From positions 1 through 64,000 of the forward strand of contig DASXGX010000010.1 of NCBI GenBank assembly GCA_036488815.1: a stretch of DNA of 64,000 nt. The letters run 5' to 3'. This DNA is from Roseiarcus sp036488815 (lineage in GTDB: Bacteria; Pseudomonadota; Alphaproteobacteria; Rhizobiales; Beijerinckiaceae). The notes under the pieces were generated by a model. The model saw nothing but the letters and a program-made list of their open reading frames with translations. It had not been told where the DNA came from and did no database searches. The position numbers were made by a program, and so were the translations under genes. Below are positions 26,631 to 35,787 of the stretch, one piece after another (position 1 is the stretch's first letter; each line of letters begins with the position of its first letter).

Positions 26631-27188
26631 TCACGGCTTGGAGGAGGAGGGCGCCGGCTGCGCCGGCGCGGTCGGGGTTGGTGACGATGGAGCCGGCTCG
26701 GCCGCCGCGGCCGGCGCAGCATTCGCCGGCTCGATGATGACGACCGGTTCGCCTGGCTTATAGGCCGGCGCCGTTTGCAACGGATCTCGCGACAAATCGG
26801 CGATCAGCTTGTCCATGTGACCGTCCGGCGGAAAATGCAGCGCGCGCCAATCGACTGCGATCTTCCTTGTGCCGACGCCGAGGAATCCTCCGAAGTCGAT
26901 GATGGCGGCCAGCACCTTACCGTCGCGGTCGACGATGACATCGACGATACGACCCAAGTTCTTGCCTTTTTCGCTTTCCACCGGTTTGCCGAGAAGCGTC
27001 TCCGCGGCGCTGCCGTTGACGACGAGCGCAGGCGTCGCGGACGCGGCGCTCGGCTGGCTCGCGCCCGGAGCGGTCGCCGTCGGCGAGAGGCTCGGCGCCG
27101 GGGCTTGCGCAAACGCTCCGCGCGGGATCGCCAGGGCGACGGCAATCAGACAGCAGGCTGTCAGGGCGCGCGATGACGTTGCTGGCAT
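26631..27188 (-). CDS. Exported PRC-barrel domain protein
   Basis: A 185-residue protein with a signal peptide (residues 1-27, cleavage after AFA), a low-complexity Ala/Ser/Pro linker, one PRC-barrel domain (about residues 58-130: LLGKPVESEKGKNLGRIVDVI) and a Pro/Ala-rich tail. PRC barrels are small beta folds that bind proteins or RNA; exported forms are common in rhizobial genomes and of unknown function. The gene sits immediately upstream of the MFS transporter on the same strand and may share its transcript. Confidence 0.85.
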   Translation of the reverse strand: MPATSSRALTACCLIAVALAIPRGAFAQAPAPSLSPTATAPGASQPSAASATPALVVNGSAAETLLGKPVESEKGKNLGRIVDVIVDRDGKVLAAIIDFGGFLGVGTRKIAVDWRALHFPPDGHMDKLIADLSRDPLQTAPAYKPGEPVVIIEPANAAPAAAAEPAPSSPTPTAPAQPAPSSSKP

Positions 27189-27536
27189 CCGGGCAAGACC
27201 TCTCTTCGACGGCGCTCGTCAATCTGGCGGCGCTTCGTGACGAGGGTGAGGCGCCGCCGCAGAAAACTCACCGGCGTCGTCGCGTCGCGGGCTCCTTTTT
27301 CGAAGGGTCCAACTCTTCGGCAGGCTCGTCAAATTGGGCGATGACATTGGCTTGGCCAAGCAATCGAATACCGCTGAGCAAGTACGCCCACTGGGCCCTG
27401 AGGATTGCGAAAAGTCTGCGGAGTTCCATGCGGTCCGCCGGTTTGTTTGCGTTTCAGCACTGGAATCGTCGCGTCCGGCCGGGCCGTCGATTGAGTGAAC
27501 GGCGTCGCTACGGAGGAACTCGGGGCATGGGGGGCC
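27189..27536. other. 348-bp interval with one weak small frame
   Basis: The only frame of note is on the minus strand at 27268-27429 (53 codons), listed separately. Otherwise I see no repeat, RNA gene or promoter consensus. It separates the 5' end of the PRC-barrel gene from the 3' end of the ketopantoate-reductase-like gene. Confidence 0.4.
27268..27429 (-). CDS. Possible 53-residue basic small protein
   Basis: An ATG at 27429, preceded by GGCGGA, opens a frame encoding a hydrophobic/basic first half (MELRRLFAILRAQWAYLLSG) and an acidic-then-arginine tail ending RRRR. It lies upstream of the PRC-barrel gene on the same strand. No family is recognised, and a chance frame is quite possible. 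Confidence 0.25.
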   Translation of the reverse strand: MELRRLFAILRAQWAYLLSGIRLLGQANVIAQFDEPAEELDPSKKEPATRRRR

Positions 27537-28571
27537 TCATGCGTCCATGATCGCGAGCAAGGGGGCGAGATTGCCACGCCCAGCGTCCAACGCGCCGCTT
27601 TCGATCCGCAAAGCGATATTGAGGACATGGCGATTGTACGGCGTCTCGACGCCGACCTCGGCCCCTTTGCGAACTACGGCGCCATTCATGTCGTCGATCT
27701 CGCTGCGCCGGCCCTTCATCCAGTCTTGCAGCGCGGCGACTTTGCTGTTCGGCTGCGCATAGCTGTAGATAATGGTGTCCAGCAGCGTCTCGATGAAGGC
27801 TTTGGGGTTCTCGGGATCGAGGTCGGGCAGCCCGAACATCGGCACTACAGGGATCGAGGCTTTCTTGGCGACCTCGATCGCCTCGCACCCGACCTTCAGC
27901 ATCAGCTCCCGCATGCCGGGCGTTTCGATCGCCGCCGCAAGCGAGCGGTCGAGGATGGCGCTGGGCGCGACCTCCGCCGCGTTGACGATCAACTTCATCC
28001 ACTTCGCCGCGCGGATGTCCGCATAGACCTCGACGCGGCCGGAATGGCGGAGCACTTCGACGACCTCCGCCTCTCGACCCTCCGTCTGGCGATCGTAAGG
28101 ACCGACCGCAAACCACGCCTTGGCGTGCGGCGTGTCCCGCAGCACAACGCCGGGATCGTACATGGCGCCGCCGTTCTCGATCACGCAGCCCATGGTTCGA
28201 TGCGCGCCGACAGTCTCGGCGATCGCCTCCATCGTCATGCCGTTCTGCACGCCGACCATCAACCCGTCAGGCGCCAGCAACGGTTCGACGAGTCGCGCCG
28301 CCCAGCGGGTGTCGTAGGTTTTCACGACGATCAGAATGACGTCGAAGGTCTCGCGCAACGTCGCGACCTCGCTCAGGTTGAGGACGCGTGCAGTCGCGGT
28401 AAACTCCTGATTCTGCAGCCGGACGACGATTCCGCGCCGCCGGATCGCAGCGACGTTCTCCGGCCATTGCTCGATCAGCGTGACATCTCTTCCAGCCAGG
28501 GCGAGATCCGAGGCGATGGCCGCCCCGTTCGCGCCTGTTCCGACGACGGCGATCCTGCGGTTCATGGTCAT
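27537..28571 (-). CDS. Ketopantoate reductase (PanE/ApbA) family oxidoreductase, copy 1
   Basis: About 344 residues. The Rossmann motif RIAVVGTGANGAAIASDL opens the protein, VVKTYDTR near residue 90 and GVQNGMTMEAI near 115 match the NADPH and substrate regions, and a helical C-terminal dimerisation domain (AAKWMKLIVNAAEV near 195, with the catalytic-type lysine) completes the family fold. True PanE proteins are about 300 residues, and this subgroup is not evidently pantothenate-related. A close paralog lies at 40540-41571; shared unusual text includes LIEQWPE and LQDWMKGRR. Start at 28571 (MTMNRR) or 28565. Confidence 0.85.
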   Translation of the reverse strand: MTMNRRIAVVGTGANGAAIASDLALAGRDVTLIEQWPENVAAIRRRGIVVRLQNQEFTATARVLNLSEVATLRETFDVILIVVKTYDTRWAARLVEPLLAPDGLMVGVQNGMTMEAIAETVGAHRTMGCVIENGGAMYDPGVVLRDTPHAKAWFAVGPYDRQTEGREAEVVEVLRHSGRVEVYADIRAAKWMKLIVNAAEVAPSAILDRSLAAAIETPGMRELMLKVGCEAIEVAKKASIPVVPMFGLPDLDPENPKAFIETLLDTIIYSYAQPNSKVAALQDWMKGRRSEIDDMNGAVVRKGAEVGVETPYNRHVLNIALRIESGALDAGRGNLAPLLAIMDA

Positions 28572-28855
28572 AAGCCCGACCCCCCGTGCCCGCACGCCGT
28601 CACCGACGCGCTATGATTTAGCCGGTCATTACAGCCGAGGAAGCGCGGCCGCCAGCCCGCTCGGCGCGGTTCAGAAGAAAGTCCAAATCATTCGTAAGCG
28701 CGTCACGATACCGCAGGAGCCGATCCCTTTATCGTCGGTCATCTGGGTGTTGGGCGCGATCAGGTCGCTATCGAACCTCGGCGGTCGAGTTTCGTCTCCG
28801 GAAGCGACGCGACCGCGTATCGGCGTCGCCAACAATCGAATGAGAAGGAAACAGC

Positions 28856-29716
28856 ATGTCTCTGCAAAAGTTCGTTCCAACGCCGAAATTCGAGGAGTAT
28901 AAAGAGCGGTTCAAGGACTTCTACAAATTGGAACGCCGCGAGGACGGGGTGATCCTCGTGCAGGCGCACACCAACGGCGGCCCCATTCAGCTGAGCGTGG
29001 AAAACCACCGCTCGCTCGGCCAGCTCCTCAAGACCATCGGCGCCGATCCTGAGAACGAGCTGATGATCCTCACCGGCTCCGGCGACGAGTTCATGATGGA
29101 TTCCGACCCCGAGGGATTCGTCCTCGAGCAGGAGAACCTCGATCATTGGGCGTATGAGTACGCCTACAAGGACGGCCGCATCAACGTCAGCTCATTGATC
29201 AACGATCTCGAGATTCCGACCATCGGGGTGCTCAACGGGCCCGGGTTTCACACCGAGATCTGCCTGATGTGCGACATCTCGATCTGCAGCGAAGACGCGG
29301 TGATCTTCGATCTGCACTACGACATTGGCTCCGTCCCGGGCGACGGCATTCACAGTTGCTTCCAGGAGCTGCTCGGCGTCAAGCGCGCCGCCTACGCGCT
29401 GCTGACGGGCGAGGCGATCGACGCCAAGAAGGCGCTCGAATACGGCATGGTCAACGAGGTGGCGCCGAAGGAGCACCTGATCGCGCGCGCGTGGAAGATC
29501 GCCGACCACATCATGAGCCAGCCCCGCATCACGCGGCGGCTCACCACTCAGATCGTGCGACGTCCCTGGCGCCAGCGGATCACCAACGATCTCGATGGCG
29601 GGTTCGGCATTCAGATGTTCGGACATCTCGCGAAAAAGGCGGCGATGCACGGCCGCACACACATCGCGTCGACTGTCGATTACGTGCGCAAGGGCCGCAA
29701 GAACAACTTCGATTGA
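28856..29716 (+). CDS. Crotonase-fold protein resembling 6-oxocamphor hydrolase
   Basis: A 286-residue enoyl-CoA hydratase/isomerase superfamily member. Its active-site stretch HYDIGSVPGDGIH (about residues 153-165) matches the His/Asp pattern of 6-oxocamphor hydrolase (HFPSGIVPGDGAH as I recall it), which cleaves a cyclic beta-diketone by a retro-Claisen reaction without CoA. A histidine after the first strand (SVENHRSLG) also aligns with that enzyme, while its tryptophan is Leu here. The start at 28856 follows GAAGGAA. It heads a three-gene run with two dehydrogenases. A C-C hydrolase acting on a diketone intermediate is an inference from motif similarity. Confidence 0.8.
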   Translation: MSLQKFVPTPKFEEYKERFKDFYKLERREDGVILVQAHTNGGPIQLSVENHRSLGQLLKTIGADPENELMILTGSGDEFMMDSDPEGFVLEQENLDHWAYEYAYKDGRINVSSLINDLEIPTIGVLNGPGFHTEICLMCDISICSEDAVIFDLHYDIGSVPGDGIHSCFQELLGVKRAAYALLTGEAIDAKKALEYGMVNEVAPKEHLIARAWKIADHIMSQPRITRRLTTQIVRRPWRQRITNDLDGGFGIQMFGHLAKKAAMHGRTHIASTVDYVRKGRKNNFD

Positions 29717-29775
29717 GTCGTTGCGACGGCCCGCCGCGAGCGGGTCGGGCGAGGCCCAAGTCGTGCGAGGTCGTC

Positions 29776-30696
29776 ATGTCTGGAAACGCGCGTTCGCAAT
29801 TGCAGATCGGTTGGGTCGGCGTCGGCCGGATGGGGCTGGCGATGGCCCATCGCTTGGCGGCAGCTGGCCTCGACTTGACCGCGTTCAATCGATCGCCGGA
29901 AAAGGCGCAGCCCCTGCGTGCGTACGGCGCGAAGATCGCGGCGACTCTCGCGGACCTCGGGGCCTGTGACGTGATCTTCGTCATGGTCTCGACCGACGAG
30001 GCGGTCGAAGAGGTGGTCGCGGGCCCACGAGGGCTTCTCGCTCAGGCTCACGACCGGCTGCGGCTGGTGATCGATTGCTCGAGCATTTCGGTCGACATGT
30101 CCGCTGGGCTGCGCAAGGTCCTGGCGAGGGCCGGCGTCGCGTTTCTCGCGGCGCCAGTCAGCGGGAATCCGCATGTGGTGGAGGCAGGGCAGGCGAGCTT
30201 CGTCGCATCGGGACCGAAGGCGTCGTTCGACGAGATCGAGCCGTTGCTCCTGCTAATCGGCCACGCGGCCACCTATGTCGGAGAGGGCGAATTGGCCCGG
30301 ATCGCCAAGATCTGCCACAACGTATGGCTTGGGGCGCTGACCCAAGCGCTCGCGGAGGTGCTGGTGTTGGCGCAAAAGGCTGGCATGACCCGCACGGCCT
30401 TTCTCGACTTCATCAACCGGAGCGCCCTCGGCTCCCCGTATACGCGGGTAAAGACCCCCCAGTGGCGCGCGCTCGATTTTTCCGCGACCTTCACCGCGCC
30501 GTTGATGCGCAAGGATATGGATCTCGGACTCGCTCTCGCAGACAGGATGGACGCGCCGATGCCGCTGTCGACGCTCACGCGCGAGATCATTCTCAGCCAA
30601 ATCAACCAGGGTTTCGTCGATGTCGATTTTTCGACGCTGCTGCTGCTCCAGGCGCGCTCGGCCGGCCTGGAGATGAAGCCCGAAATCGAACGCTAA
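29776..30696 (+). CDS. 3-hydroxyisobutyrate dehydrogenase-family (beta-hydroxyacid) oxidoreductase
   Basis: A 306-residue NAD(P)-binding protein. IGWVGVGRMGLAMAHRL (residue 11 on) is the Rossmann motif, APVSGNPHVVEAGQ near 126 the substrate-binding motif, and VGEGELARIAKICHN near 170 contains the catalytic lysine. The C-terminal helical domain is complete. It oxidises or reduces a beta-hydroxyacid or tartronate-semialdehyde-like compound. The start at 29776 was chosen because upstream in-frame sequence overlaps the preceding crotonase gene. Confidence 0.88.
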   Translation: MSGNARSQLQIGWVGVGRMGLAMAHRLAAAGLDLTAFNRSPEKAQPLRAYGAKIAATLADLGACDVIFVMVSTDEAVEEVVAGPRGLLAQAHDRLRLVIDCSSISVDMSAGLRKVLARAGVAFLAAPVSGNPHVVEAGQASFVASGPKASFDEIEPLLLLIGHAATYVGEGELARIAKICHNVWLGALTQALAEVLVLAQKAGMTRTAFLDFINRSALGSPYTRVKTPQWRALDFSATFTAPLMRKDMDLGLALADRMDAPMPLSTLTREIILSQINQGFVDVDFSTLLLLQARSAGLEMKPEIER

Positions 30697-30732
30697 TCCC
30701 GCCGTCGCGTTGCGGGCTTGCGAGGGATGCGC

Positions 30733-31760
30733 ATGCGGACAGAATCGAAGGCGCTGAGGGTCGCGGTGGTCGGCCTCGGCTGGTGGGGCAAGCAGATCAT
30801 CGCGATCTCGCGAAGAGCAAAAGATTTCAGGTGGTCTGCGGCGTTGACCCTGCGCCGCCGGCGGGAACCGCGCAGCTGTTGGCCGATCTTGGGATCGCTC
30901 TCGAGTCCGACCTTCAGCGCGCGCTCGCACGCGCCGACGTCGAAGGCGTCATTCTCGCCACGCCGCATGCGCTGCACGAGGAGCAGTGCCTCGCCGTCTT
31001 GGCGCACGGCAAGGAGTTGTTCTGCGAGAAGCCGCTGACGATGACGGGGGCTGGCGCCGCCCGCGTCCTCGACGCCTGCGAACGGGCGGGGAAGGTTCTC
31101 GGCATTGGCCACGAGCGACGTTTTGAGCCCGGATTCGAGGAGCTGGGCCGCATCATCGCGAGCGGCGCGCTCGGCAAGCTCATAGCGCTCGAGGCCAATG
31201 TCAGCCACGACATCCTCGTCGCGCTCGGGGCGGATAACTGGCGCCACAACGCGTCCCACGCGCCAGCCGGCTTGATGACCGGCGTCGGCGTGCATCTGAC
31301 CGACCTGTTTATCGCCTTCGCAGGGCCGATCGTAGAGGTCAACGCTCTGACGGCGTCGGTCGCGTCGGCGCCGAGCGTGATGGACTACACGACCGCGCGT
31401 CTGGCCTTCGCCTCCGGCGCGAGGGGAACGCTGACGACGATCTCGCGGACCCCGTTCTACGGCCGGTTCACCGTTTTCGGCGAAGCGGCCTGGGTCGAAC
31501 TGGTCAGCGAAGGCAACGTCGACCAGGGCTTGCCTACCCGTCTCTTCCGCCGCGCCGCGACCGCACTGCCGCGCAAAGAGGCGGTTTTCGAGCCGCTCGA
31601 CACGGTGACCTTGAACTTCGAAGCCTGGGCCGCAGCTGTAGCGGGCGAAACACCGTACCGCTTCACCCGTCAGCAGATCCAGAACAATGTCGAGGTGTTC
31701 GAGGCGATCGTGACCTCGGCCCGGGAGGCTGGAAGGACGGTCGCGATTTCCCAGGGTTGA
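30733..31760 (+). pseudogene. Gfo/Idh/MocA oxidoreductase gene with a frameshift
   Basis: The N-terminal Rossmann segment (RVAVVGLGWWGKQIIAIS) is read from 30733 in one frame. From about 30822 the homologous text continues in another frame (FQVVCGVDPAPPAG, then CEKPLTMTG with the EKP motif, and a complete C-terminal domain to 31760). The switch falls at an A4 run (30819-30822); a fifth A would restore one frame of about 340 residues. No slippery heptamer fits programmed frameshifting. It is either a sequencing or assembly error or a recent indel. It would be the third gene of the crotonase/dehydrogenase run. Confidence 0.8.
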
Positions 31761-31999
31761 CGCCGGCCTCACGCGAGGGATGCGCACATGGACTGGGTTC
31801 GTGGACATTCAGCGCAGGTGGTCACTAGCCCCCGGCGGCTTGATCCCGCCACGGACGGTTGATACGCTTGAACTGACAATGGGTAGAAGACATTGCACCG
31901 GTGTGGTCGGTTTCCTCTCGCGAAAGAGAGGGGGATGTGATTCGGACCTGCGGCCAAATGGACGACGAATTTCGTCGCGGCCACAAAAGGGAGGATGAT

Positions 32000-32950
32000 A
32001 TGCATCATGCGGACGTCGTTCCGATCCGTTCGTATGCCGACGACGATCGCGGCGCACGGTTCGGCATCAGGTCGGGGTCCGTCACCGTGGGAAACCTGCT
32101 GCCGCACCGTCACGACTATTTCGAGATCCTTTTCTTCGTCTCCGGCGGGGCGTCCCAGCGCATTTCCATCCGCGAATGCGAAGGCCGTAGCGGCAGCATC
32201 TTTTTCGTGGCGCCGATGACGCCGCATCAAATGCGCTTCCGGCCCTCGGATTCGTGCTTCATCATTTATTTCGATCTCGCCTTTCTGCGCCCGGAGTTCG
32301 GCTCTAGCATCGAGATCGACGCGGAGCTGCTGTCGCGCGTGCCGGAGCTTGCGCCGTTCGCCTACCAGAAAGACATCGACTTCGTACTCAGCGACGGCGA
32401 CGTCGGACTGCTCAAGTCGCTTTGCGACCGCATGGTCGCCGAGCGGCAGGCCGCGCGGCTCTGCTCCTGGGAGGTCATCCGCTCTCAGCTCGTTCTGCTG
32501 CTCTGCGAGGTTGCGCAGCGCTACGAGCGAGAAATCGTCACGCTCATGCGCGAGCGACCGCCCGGCGGCGGCGCGGAGCGGCACGTCAAGGGCGTCATGA
32601 AGTTCATCGCTGGCAATCTCGATAAGAAGATCATGCTCACCGACGCCGCCGATAAAGTGGCGGTCTCCCCCAACTATCTCGCCACCTTGCTCAAGCGGGA
32701 GACCGGCAAGACCTTCGTGGAGCTGGTGACGGAAAAGCGCATCGACCGGGCCTGCGAACTCCTGACATTCACGGGCATGCGCGTATCGCAGATCAGCGAC
32801 GCAGTGGGGTTCGTGGACTTCGACTATTTTTGCCGGCGCTTCAAGCAGATCACCGGAGAGACGGCTTTGCAGTTTCGGGCGCGTAACGCGGTAGCGCGAT
32901 CGGCCGCACGCGAGGGGCACGGCGCCGGGTCGATGTCGGCGGTGGCTTGA
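32000..32950 (+). CDS. AraC-family transcriptional regulator
   Basis: A 316-residue regulator with an N-terminal cupin ligand domain (LPHRHDYFEILFFVSGG near residue 28) and two C-terminal helix-turn-helix motifs (KIMLTDAADKVAVSPNYLA near 213 and MRVSQISDAVGFVDFDYFCR near 260). The ATG at 32000 has GGGAGG six bases upstream; an upstream in-frame start at 31901 has none. It stands between the crotonase/dehydrogenase run and the aldehyde dehydrogenase/transketolase/ABC run on the same strand and is the obvious candidate activator of one or both. Confidence 0.88.
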   Translation: MHHADVVPIRSYADDDRGARFGIRSGSVTVGNLLPHRHDYFEILFFVSGGASQRISIRECEGRSGSIFFVAPMTPHQMRFRPSDSCFIIYFDLAFLRPEFGSSIEIDAELLSRVPELAPFAYQKDIDFVLSDGDVGLLKSLCDRMVAERQAARLCSWEVIRSQLVLLLCEVAQRYEREIVTLMRERPPGGGAERHVKGVMKFIAGNLDKKIMLTDAADKVAVSPNYLATLLKRETGKTFVELVTEKRIDRACELLTFTGMRVSQISDAVGFVDFDYFCRRFKQITGETALQFRARNAVARSAAREGHGAGSMSAVA

Positions 32951-33193
32951 TCGCGCCGCACGAAGTCGAAGCCCATCGCTGAAGATGCGAAGATAGTCCA
33001 GCCCTCGCGGAAGCGCGAGGCATGGCAGGGCCGCCCCGCAGCGCTATTCCTTGGCGCGGCGGCGATCTCTTCGCATCTGTGGGAAGGAGCCGGCGTCCGC
33101 CGAGGCGGAAAGTCGAGCGCAGCGCCACGCTTTTCCCGCGTCGGCGACGGTGTCCGTTCCGCCGCCTCGGAATCCCATTAGCGCGAGGTTGCG

Positions 33194-34645
33194 ATGTCCA
33201 TCGACGAAGTCCAACGTGTGAAGAAGCTTCTCTATGTCGGCGGCCAATGGCGCGCCGCGTCCGACGGCGATTGCTTCACCGTCGAAGATCCGGCAGACGA
33301 ATCGCAGATCGCGACGGTGACGAGCGCGTCGCCGCAGGACGCCCTTGCCGCGGTCGACGCCGCACACCGCGCCGGGCCGGAGTGGGCCGCGCGGCCGCCG
33401 CGCGAACGGGGCGAAATCCTGCGACGCGCCTTCGAGTTGATGATCGAGCGCCGCGAGCGGCTGGCGCGACTCATCGTGGCGGAGAACGGCAAGGCGTTGT
33501 CCGAGGCGCGCGGCGAAGTGACCTATGCAGCCGAGTTTCTTCGCTGGTATTCGGAGGAGGCCGTCAGGATCGACGGCGCGGTCTTTGCCGCTCCGAGCGG
33601 TGCCAATCGTATCCTGGTGGCGCGACAACCGATCGGCGTTTCGCTCTTCGTCACGCCGTGGAACTTCCCCGCCGCGATGGTGACTCGCAAACTCGGCCCG
33701 GCGCTCGCCGCCGGCTGCACGATCGTGTTGAAGCCGGCGCCCGAGACGCCGCTGACCGCGCTTGCGATGGCGGAGTTGCTCGAGGAGGCCCGCGTTCCCG
33801 CGGGCGTCGTGAATGTCATCCCGACGCACCGCGCCGGCGAGACCGTTGGCGCGATGCTGCGCGACCCGCGCGTGCGCAAGCTCTCATTCACGGGGTCGAC
33901 AGAAGTCGGGCGATTGCTTCTGGCGCAAGCGGCGGCAGGCGTCGTCAAATGCTCGATGGAGCTTGGCGGCAATGCGCCGTTTCTCGTCTTCGCTGACGCG
34001 GACCTCGACGCCGCGGTCACCGGCGCGATGGTGGCGAAGATGCGGAACGGCGGGGAGTCCTGCACAGCCGCGAACCGCTTCTACGTCGAGCGCCAGGTGG
34101 CGGACGCGTTCGCGCAGCGCTTCGCGGAGCAAATGCGCAAGACCAAGCTCGGGCCTGGGCTCGAAGAGGGTGTGCAACTCGGCCCGCTGGTGAATCGCAA
34201 GGCGCTCGACAAGGTCGTGGCCCTCGTTGACGACGCTGTCGCGCTGGGCGCAACGGCGCTCACGGGTGGGAAGGCGATCGATCGAAAGGGCTACTTCTAT
34301 CCTCCGACGGTGCTCGCCAACGTCAGCAAGGACGCGCGCCTGCTCAAGGAGGAGATTTTCGGACCGGTGGCGCCCATCGCGAGCTTCGACAGCCTCGACG
34401 AGGCCATAGCGCTCGCCAACGACACGCCGTTCGGTCTGGCGTCCTTCGTCTACAGCGCCGACCTTGCTAAGGCGTTGCGGGTGGCGGAGCGCCTCGAGAC
34501 GGGAATGGTGGGTATCAATCGCGGCGTTGTCTCTGACCCGGCAGCGCCGTTCGGGGGATGGAAACAAAGCGGCATCGGACGCGAGGGCGCTCACGACGGG
34601 CTTCTCGAATATCTCGAGACCAAATACATCGCTGCGACTTGGTGA
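33194..34645 (+). CDS. NAD(P)-dependent aldehyde dehydrogenase (succinate-semialdehyde type)
   Basis: A 483-residue enzyme of normal length. FVTPWNFPAAMVTRK near residue 155 is the cofactor-binding motif, SFTGSTEVG near 236 precedes the general-base glutamate in MELGGNAPFLVF (about 256), and GGESCTAANRFYV near 288 holds the catalytic cysteine. Closest familiar relatives are GabD-like semialdehyde dehydrogenases. In the cluster it would oxidise an aldehyde released from the imported compound. Confidence 0.92.
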   Translation: MSIDEVQRVKKLLYVGGQWRAASDGDCFTVEDPADESQIATVTSASPQDALAAVDAAHRAGPEWAARPPRERGEILRRAFELMIERRERLARLIVAENGKALSEARGEVTYAAEFLRWYSEEAVRIDGAVFAAPSGANRILVARQPIGVSLFVTPWNFPAAMVTRKLGPALAAGCTIVLKPAPETPLTALAMAELLEEARVPAGVVNVIPTHRAGETVGAMLRDPRVRKLSFTGSTEVGRLLLAQAAAGVVKCSMELGGNAPFLVFADADLDAAVTGAMVAKMRNGGESCTAANRFYVERQVADAFAQRFAEQMRKTKLGPGLEEGVQLGPLVNRKALDKVVALVDDAVALGATALTGGKAIDRKGYFYPPTVLANVSKDARLLKEEIFGPVAPIASFDSLDEAIALANDTPFGLASFVYSADLAKALRVAERLETGMVGINRGVVSDPAAPFGGWKQSGIGREGAHDGLLEYLETKYIAATW

Positions 34646-34977
34646 CCGAATGGCGCGAAGCGACGGCCGTGCGAGCACCTCAAAGGGCAGGGCGCATCGG
34701 GCAAAATGAAGCCCATGCCCGGTCGCCTCAACGTCCCCATCCGGTTCTCATCTCTGCGCCGGTCGGCGCGCCGAGCGCTGCGCGCGTCGGTCGTCGTCGA
34801 CCGCGCAGATCGCGCCATCTCGATCACCGAACAGACGCCCGCAGAAGGGTGGAGAAGAATATCCAGCAACACCGTAATTCGAGTTCTGCCGTCGCGATCC
34901 GTCTCCGCCTAATAACATGTCCAGAGCGATGCGGCCCTTTTTCGATAGCCGCGACTTCGGATCCAGGGGATTGTCAA
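34646..34977 (+). other. 332-bp interval, possibly holding a dehydrogenase relic
   Basis: A plus-strand frame at 34706-34912 contains TPAEGWRRI followed directly by SSNTVIRVLPSRSVSA, which looks like two short-chain dehydrogenase motifs brought together by an internal deletion. This is a weak, eye-based resemblance. Otherwise the interval is noncoding, with GGGGA seven bases before the next gene's GTG. Confidence 0.3.
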
Positions 34978-35787
34978 GTGGGGAAGTACCCGACGGAAAA
35001 CATCGGCGATCTGCGCAGGCTGGCCGCTCGGATCCGTCTCAACGCCTTGCAAATGGTGGCGATCCAGGGATTCGGTTATCTCGGCCAGGCGCTTTCTGCA
35101 GGCGACATCTACGCAGCGCTGTTCGGCAGCGGCGCGCTGCGGCCGCGCCATGACCGCTTCATCGTGTCGCCGGGCCACTACATCGTCGTCCTTTACGCCG
35201 TCGCGGCCGAGCTTGGTCTGATCGACCCGGCAGAATTGAGTTCCTATGGGCTGGATGGAGCCTTGCTGGAGGCGATCAGCACCGAGCGGACACCTTTCGT
35301 CGACCTCTCCTGCGGCTCGCTGGGCCAAGGCCTTTCCGGCGCGATCGGCTTCGCTCTCGCTTCGCGTTTCGCTCGCGACGACCGGCGCGTCTTCGCCTTC
35401 CTTAGCGACGGCGAGATGGAGGAGGGGCAGGTGTGGGAAGCGGCGATGTTCGCCGCCCATCACAAACTGTCGAACCTCGTCGCAGTCATCGACGTCAACA
35501 ATTCCCAGGTCGACGGGACGGTCACGTCCGTGACGACGATTGAGCCCATTGCCGCGAAATGGCAGGCTTTTGGGTGGCGGACCGAAGAGGTCGACGGCCA
35601 CGACGTCGGCGCCGTGCTGCGCGCCCTTAAGACACGCCAAGCCGACAAGCCGCTCGTGGTGATTGCGCACACCGACATCCTGGGTCGGCTGAAAAGCTTC
35701 CCGCCGACGGTCGACGGCCATTTCATCAAACTCGACGCCTCCCTTCAGGAAGTCGTCATCAGGGAGCTCGAAAACTTCGATGCGTAA
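34978..35787 (+). CDS. Transketolase, N-terminal (ThDP-binding) subunit
   Basis: A 269-residue product corresponding to the first half of transketolase. IVSPGHYIVVLYAV near residue 60 and CGSLGQGLSGAIGFAL near 110 are substrate-domain motifs; FLSDGEMEEGQVWEA near 140 with VIDVNNSQ is the thiamine-diphosphate motif (SDG replaces GDG). The start is a GTG with GGGGA seven bases upstream; no suitable ATG exists. The C-terminal subunit gene overlaps by 8 bases. Split transketolases are common in catabolic clusters and need not serve the pentose phosphate pathway. Confidence 0.87.
   Translation: MGKYPTENIGDLRRLAARIRLNALQMVAIQGFGYLGQALSAGDIYAALFGSGALRPRHDRFIVSPGHYIVVLYAVAAELGLIDPAELSSYGLDGALLEAISTERTPFVDLSCGSLGQGLSGAIGFALASRFARDDRRVFAFLSDGEMEEGQVWEAAMFAAHHKLSNLVAVIDVNNSQVDGTVTSVTTIEPIAAKWQAFGWRTEEVDGHDVGAVLRALKTRQADKPLVVIAHTDILGRLKSFPPTVDGHFIKLDASLQEVVIRELENFDA

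Noticed and set aside
29269..29775. Upstream extension of the beta-hydroxyacid dehydrogenase frame
   Set aside because: It overlaps the crotonase gene in another frame; the Rossmann motif begins just after the ATG at 29776.
30815..30825. Programmed -1 frameshifting at the A4 run
   Set aside because: The context GCA-AAA-GAT does not form a slippery X-XXY-YYZ heptamer, and no clear downstream hairpin was found, so an indel or error is simpler.
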